Shown here one piece after another: positions 7,565-15,780 of a stretch of DNA of 31,451 nucleotides (positions are counted from its first letter, which is position 1; each line of letters starts with the position of its first letter). Below the pieces are notes generated by a model, which worked only from the letters and a program-made list of their open reading frames with translations, searched no databases and was not told where the DNA came from. The translations under genes and the position numbers were made by a program. Location: assembly GCA_035525375.1 (NCBI GenBank), contig DATLEI010000079.1, positions 1 to 31,451 on the forward strand. Reading direction: 5' to 3'. The DNA comes from JALZBN01 sp035525375 (GTDB lineage Bacteria > Actinomycetota > Acidimicrobiia > Acidimicrobiales > AC-14).

Positions 7565-8929
7565 TTGCTTCGCGAGGCGACGACCGCCCTCGTCGCCGGG
7601 CGGCTGAACGCGTGCGAACGATGCAACCGCGAGGCCGCTGCGTTGAGCCGGGCAGCTGGCGACCGGGCCGGTTTCCATGCCTGCACCGTGCAACTCGCAT
7701 TGCTCCGCCGAGAGCAGGGCCGCCCTGCGGAGGCCGAGCTGGCGGCGCGCGAACTCGGACCGGGCGTCGGCGCCACCGCGGTGCGTGCCGCGATCCTCGT
7801 CGATCTGGGCCGTGACTCCGAAGCGTGGGCCGAGCTGACCACCTGGAGCACCGAGGAGGACGGCGCGCCTGCTGCGGCCACTGAGGACGACGACGACAAC
7901 GATCGCGATCGGTTGGCAGAGACGGCGCTGTTCGGTGAGGTTGCCGCGGTACTCGCCGACAATGCCGTCGCCCGCTCGCTGTACGAGCGGCTGCTTCCAT
8001 ACGAAGACCGCTTCGCCTACGACTCCGCTGGCGGCGCGTGCCACGGTTCGATCTCGCGCCAACTGGGATTGCTGGCCCACCGCATCGATGAATGGGAGGT
8101 CGCTCGCGGCCACTTCGAGGCGGCGGTCACAGCGCATGCCGAGGCCGTCGCACCCATCCTTCTGGCCCATACCTACAGGCAGTATGCGGCGCTGTTGCGA
8201 GTGCGAGGAGGTCCCACCGATTGGGACCGCGCCGTGGAGCTCCTGGCCGCGGCTGAGGAGATCTACCGCCGGCTCGGCATCGGATGGTTGGCGAGCCAAT
8301 GCCAATCGGTGCTGGCCCGATCCGACCTGACGGACGCGGCCGCGATTCCCGGCGCGCCGCGCGCCGTCAACGTCTTTCGTCGCCGCAGTGATGGTGACGG
8401 CTGGCTCGTGCGCTACAACGGTTCAGAGGCGAAGCTCGACGACGAACGGGGCCTGCAGGACCTAGCTCATCTACTGGTCCGTTCTGCGCAAAGCCTTCAT
8501 GTGGCTGATCTGCTGCTTGGGTCGGCACGACAGGGCGTCGGCACGGCGGCAACCACCGGAGTCGCGTCACCGTGGCGGTCGGGGGGTGGGGCACGGCTTC
8601 ATCCCTTGGCGGTTCTCGACGGCGCGGCACGGCAGGAGCACCGGGCCCGCCTGTCCGATCTGGGCGCCGAGGCAGACCGCGCTCGGCGGGGCAGGGAGCC
8701 GATTAGCGCCGCGCTCGCTGAGGGCGAACGCGACCTGATCGAGGCCTTGCTGGCCCAAGAAGGCGACTCGCTGGAACTGGCCCGCGAGGCGGTGTCAACC
8801 AGAATCCGCATCGGTGTCGATACCGTCGAGCGAGTCCATCCCGAACTCGGCCGCCATCTCCGCCGCTCGATTCGAACGGGCACGTTCTGCTCGTACGAGC
8901 CGCCCTCACGAACGACTTGGGAGACCTGA
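7565..8929 (+). CDS. Helical-repeat protein with a C-terminal domain found in actinobacterial regulators
   Basis: A 454-residue protein. Residues about 1-245 are alanine- and arginine-rich helical hairpins resembling tetratricopeptide repeats, interrupted by an acidic loop (EDDDDNDRDR, about 108-117). From about residue 270 it matches, from memory, a C-terminal domain often attached to actinobacterial regulators and ATPases: FRRRSDGDGWLVRYNG, then a DDERGLQDLAHLLVRS stretch, and at the end AREAVSTRIRIGVDTVERVHP and GRHLRRSIRTGTFCSYEP. No DNA-binding or nucleotide-binding domain is visible, so it is a truncated or stand-alone version of the regulator architecture. The start is a TTG without a clear ribosome-binding site and could be wrong. 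Its function is unknown; it probably mediates protein-protein contacts. Confidence 0.65.
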   Translation: MLREATTALVAGRLNACERCNREAAALSRAAGDRAGFHACTVQLALLRREQGRPAEAELAARELGPGVGATAVRAAILVDLGRDSEAWAELTTWSTEEDGAPAAATEDDDDNDRDRLAETALFGEVAAVLADNAVARSLYERLLPYEDRFAYDSAGGACHGSISRQLGLLAHRIDEWEVARGHFEAAVTAHAEAVAPILLAHTYRQYAALLRVRGGPTDWDRAVELLAAAEEIYRRLGIGWLASQCQSVLARSDLTDAAAIPGAPRAVNVFRRRSDGDGWLVRYNGSEAKLDDERGLQDLAHLLVRSAQSLHVADLLLGSARQGVGTAATTGVASPWRSGGGARLHPLAVLDGAARQEHRARLSDLGAEADRARRGREPISAALAEGERDLIEALLAQEGDSLELAREAVSTRIRIGVDTVERVHPELGRHLRRSIRTGTFCSYEPPSRTTWET

Positions 8930-8949
8930 TCGGAAGTATCGTGCCCGCG

Positions 8950-9381
8950 ATGGCGAATCCAGAAGAAGAGATCGTCGTTGACAACGGCGCCCGCAAGCTG
9001 TCGCTTGACGAGCTGGGGCACACGCAGCCGGGGATGGGGCGTCTCATGCCTGAGGTTGGTTCTCGCGTCTGGAAGCTCTGGTATGCGGCCGAAGCGCGCA
9101 ACTGGCCCTTGGCGCGCTACGAACTTGAAGAAGCGGTCAGCTTGATGGAACTCGGCGCGTTCGTGCGCCCGAAGTACGAGCGCACGATGTCACGCTTTCT
9201 GGCCGACGACCTCGCGCCGGTGAAACAGTCGATCGAGGATGGCGACTGGGCTGCATTCAAGGCGGCCTTCGATGGGATGATCGTCGCCGCAAACGCCTAT
9301 CACGGCGTGTTCAACAAGGGCTTCATCCGCTGGCGCCTGCCTGACCATCCGCCCCCGGATCTCGACCTGTCACCCGAGTAG
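8950..9381 (+). CDS. Conserved helical protein of unknown function
   Basis: A 143-residue soluble protein, predicted almost entirely helical, with no signal peptide. Notable parts are VWKLWYAAEARNWPLARYEL, MELGAFVRPKYER, a repeat-like second half (DGDWAAFKAAFDGMIVAANA) and a Pro-rich end WRLPDHPPPDLDLSPE. The paired 'NWPLA/DWAAF' helical units suggest a four-helix bundle built from two related hairpins. I have a vague memory of similar proteins but know no function. I chose the ATG at 8950; in-frame GTG at 8941 and TTG at 8917 would extend it, and the TTG would overlap the preceding gene by 13 bp. It is likely co-transcribed with the preceding gene. Confidence 0.65.
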   Translation: MANPEEEIVVDNGARKLSLDELGHTQPGMGRLMPEVGSRVWKLWYAAEARNWPLARYELEEAVSLMELGAFVRPKYERTMSRFLADDLAPVKQSIEDGDWAAFKAAFDGMIVAANAYHGVFNKGFIRWRLPDHPPPDLDLSPE

Positions 9382-9442
9382 AACTCCTCCATACTCGCGA
9401 CGCGGCCAGCAAGCGGCGCTGGTTGAGGCATCCTGTTACTGC

Positions 9443-11173
9443 ATGGGGGCTGATTCTTCGGACAGCGGCACCGAGCTCGACGCTGACCAGCGACTCGGAT
9501 ACCTGCGCCTTCTGGAACGGGCGGCATCAGCCGCAAACAGCCTCGACTCGGTCGACGAGGCGGCCTTGGTCGTCGTCGAGGAGGTGTGTCGTTTCACCGG
9601 CTGGACCGAGGGAGCACTCCGCTATGGCGCTCGGGTCGACGGCGCGAGCACGGATCCCGACGCCGCCGACCTGCTTACGTTCCCCGTGTTCTCAGACGGC
9701 GGGGTGGCAGCCGTCCTCGAGTTCCGCTCGTCGGGCTCGACCGAGGTCAGCCCTGAGTTGCACGAGACCATGACCGGCGTCGGACGGCAGCTCGGTCGGC
9801 TGCTCGCAAGGCAGCAGGCTGCTGACAGGCTCCGCATCGAATTGCAGCAGACGCTCGCGGAGCGGGCGCTGCGCGATGAGCTGACAGGCCTACCAAACCG
9901 TCCCCTCTTGCTCGATCGCACTACTCAGGCTCTCGCCCGATGTGCGGCCCGAGGTTCGTCGGTTGCGGTGCTCTGCCTCGACCTCGACCAGTTCAAGTCC
10001 ATCAACGACAGGTTCGGCCGCGAGACTGGCAACGATCTCCTCAAGGCCGTTGCCGACCGGTTGAACGGGATGGCCCGCCCCGGCGACACGCTGGCGCGCA
10101 TCGCTGGTGACGAGTTCGCGTTGCTCTGGGAAGACCTCGGCGGTCCGGACGCGGTCCACCTCGCCGAGCAGGTGCAGGTCCTTTTCCAAAAACCGTTCGA
10201 CATCGGCGCCGAGCGGTTCTTCGTAAACGTCAGTGCCGGAGTCGCCGTGGCCGCAGCCGCCGAGAGTGGCGCTGAGGGTCATGCCGAGATGCTGTTGCGG
10301 GAAGCGGACGCGGCGATGTACCGGGCCAAGAAGGGGGGCCGTAACCGATTCGAAGTGTTCGACGAAACCATGCTCGCGGCCACGGCGCGCCGCCAGACCA
10401 ACGAACGTGACCTCCGTCACGCGATCGACGGGGATGAGTTGGTCGTCTATTACCAGCCGATCGTCACCCTGGCGACAGGGGCGTTGGCCGGGGTGGAGGC
10501 GCTGGTGCGCTGGAAGCATCCCGAGCGCGGCTTCCTGCCGCCCAGCGCATTCATTCCATTGGCCGAGGAGGCGGGTCTCATCGTCGATCTCGGTCGCTGG
10601 GTTCTGGCCACGGCCTGTGCTCAGGCGGCCTCGTGGGAATCGGCGCGACGGGGCGACTTCACCCTCAGCGTGAACGTGTCCGCCCACCAGTTCCAGGAGG
10701 ATGATTGGGCCGACGAGGTCGCAGCAGCATTGGCCATCGCAGGGCTCGAGCCGCACCGGCTCGTGGTGGAGATCACCGAGAGCGTGCTGGCCCAGGAGAT
10801 GGACACGGCGCGCCGACGCCTCGAGCAGCTCCGCTCGCTCGGCGTGCGGGTGGCGATCGACGACTTCGGAACCGGGTACTCCTCGCTTGGTTACCTACGG
10901 CACCTGCCCGTTGACATTCTCAAGATCGACAAGTCGTTCATCGACGGCGTGACGCTGGGCCCGCACGAGTCCGCACTGGCGCGAGCGGTCGTGAAGCTCA
11001 CCAAGACGCTCGGCCTCACGGCTGTCGCCGAGGGCATCGAGCATGAGGCGCAGCTGATTCGGCTCCGGCGCCTCGGGTGCCAGTACGGGCAGGGGTTCTA
11101 TCTCGGACGGCCTGAACCGGCTGAGACGATCGACGAATTATTGCGGGGCCGCAAAACCGACTCCGGCCTCTAG
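9443..11173 (+). CDS. GAF-GGDEF-EAL cyclic-di-GMP synthase/phosphodiesterase
   Basis: A 576-residue cytoplasmic signalling enzyme. Residues about 18-130 form a GAF-like sensor. The GGDEF domain spans about 145-310, with active-site loop AGDEF (221-225) and an RxxD product-inhibition site RPGD (212-215) at the standard five-residue spacing. The EAL domain spans about 320-565 with VEALVRW (351-357), NVSAHQF, VVEITES, the DDFGTGYSS loop, KIDKSFI and AEGIEHE, so all metal and catalytic residues seem present. The first Gly of GGDEF is Ala, a change tolerated in active cyclases. The protein could therefore both make and degrade cyclic-di-GMP, with the GAF input setting the balance. No membrane segment is seen. 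The ATG at 9443 has only a distant GAGG. It is a single-gene unit. Confidence 0.92.
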   Translation: MGADSSDSGTELDADQRLGYLRLLERAASAANSLDSVDEAALVVVEEVCRFTGWTEGALRYGARVDGASTDPDAADLLTFPVFSDGGVAAVLEFRSSGSTEVSPELHETMTGVGRQLGRLLARQQAADRLRIELQQTLAERALRDELTGLPNRPLLLDRTTQALARCAARGSSVAVLCLDLDQFKSINDRFGRETGNDLLKAVADRLNGMARPGDTLARIAGDEFALLWEDLGGPDAVHLAEQVQVLFQKPFDIGAERFFVNVSAGVAVAAAAESGAEGHAEMLLREADAAMYRAKKGGRNRFEVFDETMLAATARRQTNERDLRHAIDGDELVVYYQPIVTLATGALAGVEALVRWKHPERGFLPPSAFIPLAEEAGLIVDLGRWVLATACAQAASWESARRGDFTLSVNVSAHQFQEDDWADEVAAALAIAGLEPHRLVVEITESVLAQEMDTARRRLEQLRSLGVRVAIDDFGTGYSSLGYLRHLPVDILKIDKSFIDGVTLGPHESALARAVVKLTKTLGLTAVAEGIEHEAQLIRLRRLGCQYGQGFYLGRPEPAETIDELLRGRKTDSGL

Positions 11174-11187
11174 CAACCGGGCGATGC

Positions 11188-11445
11188 CTAGAGATGCTCT
11201 GCGGCCGCGGCCTGAACCGCGGTGACGATCTCATCCCAGTTGGCGCCCGCTTCACGAGTGATCGTTACGAAGTCGTTCACCCCGAACACCGACGCCACGC
11301 CCCCGGACGCGAAGACGGCCTCGACGAACTTGTTGCCCGCGGCCGCTTCCGCACTCGCGAAGTTGATCGTGCCCGGAAGTTTCACGTCGAGCGTGAACTT
11401 CATCGCGTTCGGATTGGGTGTGGGTGATGGCGAGGCTGACGCCAT
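11188..11445 (-). CDS. Stand-alone NifU/Nfu N-terminal domain protein
   Basis: An 85-residue protein matching the Nfu N-terminal domain: TPNPNAMKFTLDVKLPG, then NKFVEAVFASGGVASVFGVN and DFVTITREAGANWDEIV. In Nfu proteins this domain precedes a CxxC iron-sulfur scaffold domain and helps target or stabilise it. Here the CxxC domain is absent and the whole protein has no cysteine, so it cannot hold a cluster by itself. The ATG directly follows the stop of the hemerythrin gene (TAA|ATG), implying coupled translation. It may work as an adaptor for iron-centre assembly, perhaps of the neighbouring di-iron hemerythrin; that link is inferred. Confidence 0.82.
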   Translation of the reverse strand: MASASPSPTPNPNAMKFTLDVKLPGTINFASAEAAAGNKFVEAVFASGGVASVFGVNDFVTITREAGANWDEIVTAVQAAAAEHL

Positions 11446-11964
11446 TTACCAGCCGGCGCTGGCGACGGTTCCGCCCCAGCCGCTGTTACCCCAGCCGCTG
11501 TTGGGCGCCACTTCGGATTTGCTGAGCCGGCGCGGTGAGCCGATGCCCGAGAGTTCCTCTTGGCGGCGGGCAAACGCGAGACGGCCCATCTCGTCGACCT
11601 CGTTCCGCAATTCCGTCTTGATCAGAGGGAACATCACTCGCTCTTCCCACTCGACGTGTCGGGACACGATGCGCTCCAGCTGCTCGACGGCGGGGCGCAG
11701 CTCCGGCGTCAGAGGCTCCATCTTGTAGATGGTGTCGATGATGGCGTTGGCCTTCTCGTGATCTTCCTCCGCGTCCCGGGCCAACTCTCCGTCGAGCTCC
11801 TCCAGGGCGGGGTAGACGATTTCCTCTTCGATGGTCGTATGGATGTCGAGCTCCTGGCATATCGCGATTGCGGTGTCCAGATCGTTCGGCATGCGCTTTG
11901 CTCTATCGAACAAGCGCTTGATGCGGCTGTGATCGTCAAACATGACCTTGATGATGGTGGCCAC
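11446..11964 (-). CDS. Hemerythrin-domain protein (second copy), with a Gly-Trp tail
   Basis: A 172-residue protein with HHE-type ligands: DDHSRIKRLF near the N-terminus, HTTIEEEIVYP, EEDHEKANAIID and RHVEWEERVMFP, forming a four-helix di-iron bundle. The start is the GTG at 11964, because AGGAGG lies 6 bases upstream; an upstream TTG at 11985 precedes that ribosome-binding site. The last 20 residues contain NSGWG-NSGWGG, encoded by a 15-bp tandem duplication, and form an unusual aromatic, probably disordered tail. It is followed without a gap by the NifU-N gene. It is clearly related to the hemerythrin at 24-548 in length and motif order, but not a recent copy. Confidence 0.86.
   Translation of the reverse strand: MATIIKVMFDDHSRIKRLFDRAKRMPNDLDTAIAICQELDIHTTIEEEIVYPALEELDGELARDAEEDHEKANAIIDTIYKMEPLTPELRPAVEQLERIVSRHVEWEERVMFPLIKTELRNEVDEMGRLAFARRQEELSGIGSPRRLSKSEVAPNSGWGNSGWGGTVASAGW
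11474..11503. repeat. 15-bp tandem duplication in the hemerythrin tail
   Basis: CCCCAGCCGCTGTTA (11474-11488) is followed directly by CCCCAGCCGCTGTTG (11489-11503), identical at 14 of 15 positions. On the minus strand it encodes two copies of an Asn-Ser-Gly-Trp-Gly unit and keeps the frame. Confidence 0.85.
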
Positions 11965-12055
11965 CTGATGCCTCCTGTCGTTCAAGCCTCTCTGGGCTAA
12001 CCATCATGGCTGACGCGCGCTCAATGTGCACGGCCACTACCGAGCGAGGCTAAAA

Positions 12056-12084
12056 TTGACCTAGACAATCATATTTGTGGTAAT
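12056..12084 (+). promoter_or_regulatory. Candidate promoter of the sulfate transport operon
   Basis: TTGACC (12056-12061) and GGTAAT (12079-12084) lie 17 bp apart in an AT-rich patch unlike its surroundings. A dyad ATTG-N7-CAAT (12055-12069) covers the -35 and is a plausible operator, perhaps for the Rrf2 regulator at the end of the operon. A second small dyad, GTGG-GTCA-CCAC, lies at 12089-12100. I see no recognisable riboswitch in this gap. Confidence 0.4.
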
Positions 12085-12122
12085 AGTCGTGGGTCACCAC
12101 TATGGACGAAACAGGAGTGGGA

Positions 12123-13160
12123 ATGTCGCTCAGCCGAAGTCGCAAACTCGTCGGGTTGTTCCTAGCCCTCGTCACAGTGGCCGCATGTGGCGGTAGCGGG
12201 GAGGACACCAAGAGCGCGAACGCCGGCAATGGCGCGCCGGCCCTGCCCGGGGCGCAACTGGGATTAGTGGCCTATTCGACGCCGCAGGAGGCGTACGACA
12301 AGATCACCGACGCCTTCAGCGCGACAAGCGAAGGATCGAAGATCACCTTCACCAAGTCGTACGGCGCTTCTGGCGAGCAGAGCCGCGCCGTCGAGTCTGG
12401 GTTGGCGGCCGACTACGTCGCGTTCTCCCTCGAGCCCGACATGACCCGGCTGGTCAAGAAAGACTTGGTGGCGCCCGAATGGAATGCGAACCCCTACAAG
12501 GGGATGGTGACCGACTCGGTCGTCGTGTTCGTGACCCGCAAGGGCAATCCCAAGAACATCAAGACGTGGGCCGACCTGACCAAGCCGGGTGTCGAAGTAG
12601 TCACCCCGAATCCGTTCACGTCGGGCGGGGCTCGGTGGAACGTGATGGCCGGATTCGGGCAGGCAGTGAACGCCGGTGGGGGTTCGGAGCAAGCCGGAGT
12701 CGACTACCTGAAGTCGCTCTTCAGGAACGTGTCAGTGCAGGACGATTCAGCTCGCAAATCGCTGCAGACGTTCACCTCGGGGAAGGGTGACGTGCTTCTC
12801 GCCTACGAGAACGAAGCCATCTTCGCCCAGCAGAAGAACCAGCCCATCGACTACGTGGTTCCCGAGTCGACGATTCTGATCGAGAACCCCGCCGCAGTAA
12901 CGAGGACGACCAAGTCCCCGGCCCAGGCCGAAGCATTCCTGAAGTACCTCTATGAGCCTGCGGCCCAAAAGATTTTTGCCGAGAACGGCTACCGGCCGGT
13001 CGTGCCCGGAGTGACCGGGCCCTACAAGTTCCCGACGCCATCGGGCTTGTTCAAGATCGATGACTTCGGTGGCTGGACCGCGGTCTCCAAGAAGTTCTTC
13101 GACCCGGCCGGCAGCATCATGGCCGACATACAGCGGGGTAACGGAATCTCGGTTGGCTGA
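12123..13160 (+). CDS. sbp: Sulfate/thiosulfate ABC transporter, substrate-binding lipoprotein
   Basis: A 345-residue extracytoplasmic protein of the sulfate-binding (Sbp/CysP) family. It has a lipoprotein signal with lipobox VAAC near residue 22 and a Gly/Ser/Asn-rich linker. The core includes KSYGASGEQSRAVESGLAAD, FSLEPDM, DSVVVFVTRKGNPK and TPNPFTSGGARWN, which carry the Ser/Thr/Gly backbone contacts for the sulfate ion in this family. AGGAG at 12113-12117, five bases before the ATG at 12123, fixes the start; an upstream in-frame ATG at 12102 lies ahead of that site. It is the first gene of a four-gene transporter operon. Selectivity between sulfate and thiosulfate cannot be told from sequence. 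Confidence 0.92.
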   Translation: MSLSRSRKLVGLFLALVTVAACGGSGEDTKSANAGNGAPALPGAQLGLVAYSTPQEAYDKITDAFSATSEGSKITFTKSYGASGEQSRAVESGLAADYVAFSLEPDMTRLVKKDLVAPEWNANPYKGMVTDSVVVFVTRKGNPKNIKTWADLTKPGVEVVTPNPFTSGGARWNVMAGFGQAVNAGGGSEQAGVDYLKSLFRNVSVQDDSARKSLQTFTSGKGDVLLAYENEAIFAQQKNQPIDYVVPESTILIENPAAVTRTTKSPAQAEAFLKYLYEPAAQKIFAENGYRPVVPGVTGPYKFPTPSGLFKIDDFGGWTAVSKKFFDPAGSIMADIQRGNGISVG

Positions 13161-13995
13161 TGCTCCTGCGGCACTGACCCGGCCCGGCCTGGGCCGGACG
13201 GTGCCGCTGCCGCGGGTCGACAAGGGCACCGCCCTTGGTGTCGGGGTCACGGTGCTCTGGCTCAGCTTGCTCGTGCTGATTCCTCTCGGCGCGGTTGCCT
13301 GGCGCGCCGGAGAGAACGGCATGGGCGACTTCTGGGACGCGGTCACCACACCGGAAGCGGCCGCCGCGATCAAGCTCACTGTGGCTGCGTCGGCAGTGGT
13401 GGCGATCGTAAACGTCGTGATGGGCACCTTGATTGCCTGGGTGCTCGTTCGCGACGACTTTCCGGGCAAGGGCTTCGTCGATGCCATGATCGATCTGCCC
13501 TTCGCCTTGCCGACGATCGTTGCCGGCCTCGTCCTTCTGGCGATCTACGGAGCCAACAGCCCGCTCGGCATCGAGCTCGCCTACACCCAAGCGGGCGTGG
13601 TCGTGGCCCTGCTGTTTGTGACGCTTCCCTTTGTTGTTCGCACCGTGCAACCGGTACTGCAAGAGCTCGACAAGGAGATGGAGGAGGCGGCGGCGTCGCT
13701 GGGTGCGAGCAACTTCGCCATCTTTCGGCGCGTCGTCCTGCCGAATCTGATCCCGGCGATCTTCGCTGGTACCGCGCTCGCCTTCGCTCGGGCTATTAGT
13801 GAGTTCGGGGCGACGGTCCTGATCTCGGGCAACCTGCCGTTCAAGACCCAGGTCGCCGCCGTTCACATCTTCGGGCAGATCGAAACCGACAACACGACCG
13901 GCGCGGCCGCAGTGGCCACGGTCCTGCTGTTCATTGCCTTGCTCGTCCTACTCGCGCTGGACCTATTGCAACGATGGGTGGCGCGCCGTGCGTAG
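13153..13995 (+). CDS. cysT: Sulfate ABC transporter, permease CysT
   Basis: A 280-residue inner-membrane permease with about six hydrophobic segments. The coupling motif EEAAASLGASNFAIFRRVVL with NLIPA lies in the second half, and the end region SEFGATVLISGNLPFKTQVA is typical of CysT/CysU. It forms the transport channel with CysW. I place the start at the TTG at 13153, which overlaps the sbp stop by 8 bp; a GTG at 13201 is the alternative and would trim the non-conserved leader. The frame is open further upstream inside sbp, but that stretch is a shadow. The gene continues directly into cysW. Confidence 0.9.
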   Translation: MADAPAALTRPGLGRTVPLPRVDKGTALGVGVTVLWLSLLVLIPLGAVAWRAGENGMGDFWDAVTTPEAAAAIKLTVAASAVVAIVNVVMGTLIAWVLVRDDFPGKGFVDAMIDLPFALPTIVAGLVLLAIYGANSPLGIELAYTQAGVVVALLFVTLPFVVRTVQPVLQELDKEMEEAAASLGASNFAIFRRVVLPNLIPAIFAGTALAFARAISEFGATVLISGNLPFKTQVAAVHIFGQIETDNTTGAAAVATVLLFIALLVLLALDLLQRWVARRA

Positions 13996-14791
13996 GAACT
14001 GGAAGGCGCGATGGGTCCTGCGGCTCGTGGCGCTGATGTACTTGACATTTCTGCTCGTGATTCCTGTCGGGCTGGTGTTCTGGCGGACGTTCGAGAATGG
14101 TGTGCAACCGGCGATTGACGCTCTGACCAACGACTCGGTCCTGCACGCCTTCCGGGTCACGATCATCGTGGCGTTGTGGACGGTCTTGCTCAACACCGTC
14201 TTCGGGGTCACTGCCGCCATTCTTCTTGTCCGACACCGCTTCCCGGGCAAGCGCCTGCTGAGCGCCATCATCGACCTGCCTCTCGCGGTCTCGCCGGTTG
14301 TGGTCGGTCTGGCGTTGATCCTTGTCTATGGCCGGTTCTCGCCGGTCGGCGGATTCCTGCAGGACAACGGCTTCCAGGTGATTTTCGCCTTACCCGGCAT
14401 GGTGCTCGCAACGGTGTTCGTATCGCTGCCACTCGTCGTGCGGGAGGTCGCGCCGGTACTCGAGGAGGTCGGCGTCGACCAGGAGCAGGCCGCATGGACA
14501 CTGGGCGCCAGTCGCTTTCAGGCGTTCCGCCGGGTGACGTTGCCCGCGATCAAGTGGGCGCTGGGTTACGGCATCGTGCTGACGCTGGCGCGGGCCCTCG
14601 GCGAGTTCGGCGCCGTGGCCGTCGTCTCAGGACGCCTGGTCGACAAGACCCAGACCGTCACGCTCGTCGTTGACCAGAGCTTTCAAAACTTCGATCAGAC
14701 AACGGCGTATACCGCTTCCATGGCCCTGGCCCTGATCGCGATCGTCATACTTGTCGTCATCAATCTGCTGCGCAGGAAGCAGCCCGCCTGA
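13988..14791 (+). CDS. cysW: Sulfate ABC transporter, permease CysW
   Basis: A 267-residue permease with about six membrane segments. It has the LGASRFQAFRRVTLPAIKWA coupling motif, followed by GYGIVLTLARALGEFGAVAV and VSGRLVDKTQTVTL, matching CysW. It is the partner of CysT. The GTG start at 13988 overlaps the cysT stop by 8 bp, and the stop shares one base with the cysA ATG (TGATG). The frame is open upstream within cysT, but homology begins near the GTG. The membrane pair is complete, so the importer should be functional. Confidence 0.9.
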   Translation: MRRNWKARWVLRLVALMYLTFLLVIPVGLVFWRTFENGVQPAIDALTNDSVLHAFRVTIIVALWTVLLNTVFGVTAAILLVRHRFPGKRLLSAIIDLPLAVSPVVVGLALILVYGRFSPVGGFLQDNGFQVIFALPGMVLATVFVSLPLVVREVAPVLEEVGVDQEQAAWTLGASRFQAFRRVTLPAIKWALGYGIVLTLARALGEFGAVAVVSGRLVDKTQTVTLVVDQSFQNFDQTTAYTASMALALIAIVILVVINLLRRKQPA

Positions 14792-15777
14792 TGGGCATCC
14801 GGGTGACCGACGTCACCAAGAGGTTCGGCGACTTTGTCGCGCTCGACAACGTCTCGATCGACATTCCGACCGGCTCGCTGACGGCCCTGCTCGGGCCGAG
14901 CGGCGGTGGGAAATCGACGCTCCTGCGGATCATCGCCGGCCTCGAACGGGCCGACAGCGGCACCGTCGAGATCGCGGGGGAGGACTCGACCTCCCTGCCA
15001 CCGCAGCGACGCAACGTGGGTTTCGTCTTCCAGCACTACGCCGCGTTCAAGCACCTGAACGTCTTTCGCAATGTGGCCTTCGGCTTGGAGATTCGGAAGC
15101 GTCCGAAGGATGAGGTGCGTGAGCGCGTGCACGAGCTATTGCAACTTGTGCATCTCGAGCAGTTTGCCGATCGGCTTCCCTCGCAGCTCTCGGGTGGTCA
15201 GCGCCAGCGCATGGCCCTGGCGCGCGCCCTGGCCGTCGAGCCGGAGGTCATGCTCCTCGACGAGCCGTTCGGCGCGCTCGACGCCAAGGTGCGAAAGGAG
15301 TTGCGCGACTGGCTCCGGCGGCTTCATGACGAGGTTCATGTGACGACGGTGTTCGTAACCCATGACCAGGAGGAGGCCATGGAGGTCGCGGACGAGATTG
15401 CCGTCGTCAACGATGGCGTGATTGAGCAGGTGGGCAAGCCGGAGGACCTGTACGACCGACCAGCGAACGAGTTCGTCATGCGCTTCCTCGGGGCGGTGAC
15501 GAATGTCGGCGGGCACCTCGTACGGCCGCACGACATCGAGGTGCTGCTCGAACCAGGAGCAGGAACGGTTGCCGCCAAGATCGAGCGACTGGTCCGGCTC
15601 GGCTTCGAGGTGCGGGTTGAGGCGGTGACAGCGCCGACCGGCGAGCCGGTGTCGGTGCAACTCACCCGGGCCCAGGCTGAAACGCTGCATCTCGAGCGCG
15701 GCAGCACCATCCATCTACGGGCGATCAGTCCCACGGACGTAACAGCCGGCTCGTCCGGGCAGAACCTGTCGGCCTGA
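14791..15777 (+). CDS. cysA: Sulfate/thiosulfate ABC transporter, ATP-binding subunit CysA
   Basis: A 328-residue ATPase. Walker A GPSGGGKST (35-43), FVFQHYAAFKHLNV Q-loop region with the YAAF pattern of CysA, signature LSGGQRQRMALARAL (133-147), Walker B VMLLDEPFGALD and the switch histidine in VFVTHDQEEAME. After the ATPase domain there is a C-terminal regulatory beta domain (about 240-320) with VRPHDIEVL, as in CysA and other CUT1-like subunits. It drives sulfate uptake with CysT and CysW. It is coupled to cysW by a one-base overlap and followed 3 bp later by an Rrf2 regulator. Confidence 0.94.
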   Translation: MGIRVTDVTKRFGDFVALDNVSIDIPTGSLTALLGPSGGGKSTLLRIIAGLERADSGTVEIAGEDSTSLPPQRRNVGFVFQHYAAFKHLNVFRNVAFGLEIRKRPKDEVRERVHELLQLVHLEQFADRLPSQLSGGQRQRMALARALAVEPEVMLLDEPFGALDAKVRKELRDWLRRLHDEVHVTTVFVTHDQEEAMEVADEIAVVNDGVIEQVGKPEDLYDRPANEFVMRFLGAVTNVGGHLVRPHDIEVLLEPGAGTVAAKIERLVRLGFEVRVEAVTAPTGEPVSVQLTRAQAETLHLERGSTIHLRAISPTDVTAGSSGQNLSA

Positions 15778-15780
15778 GAC

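Noticed and set aside
9890..10756. 288-codon minus-strand frame opposite the GGDEF-EAL gene
   Set aside because: Shadow of a gene with intact active-site motifs; no domain of its own.
12055..12122. Possible riboswitch ahead of the sulfate operon
   Set aside because: The leader is too short and shows no SAM-type or other known riboswitch core; it is better explained as promoter plus dyads.
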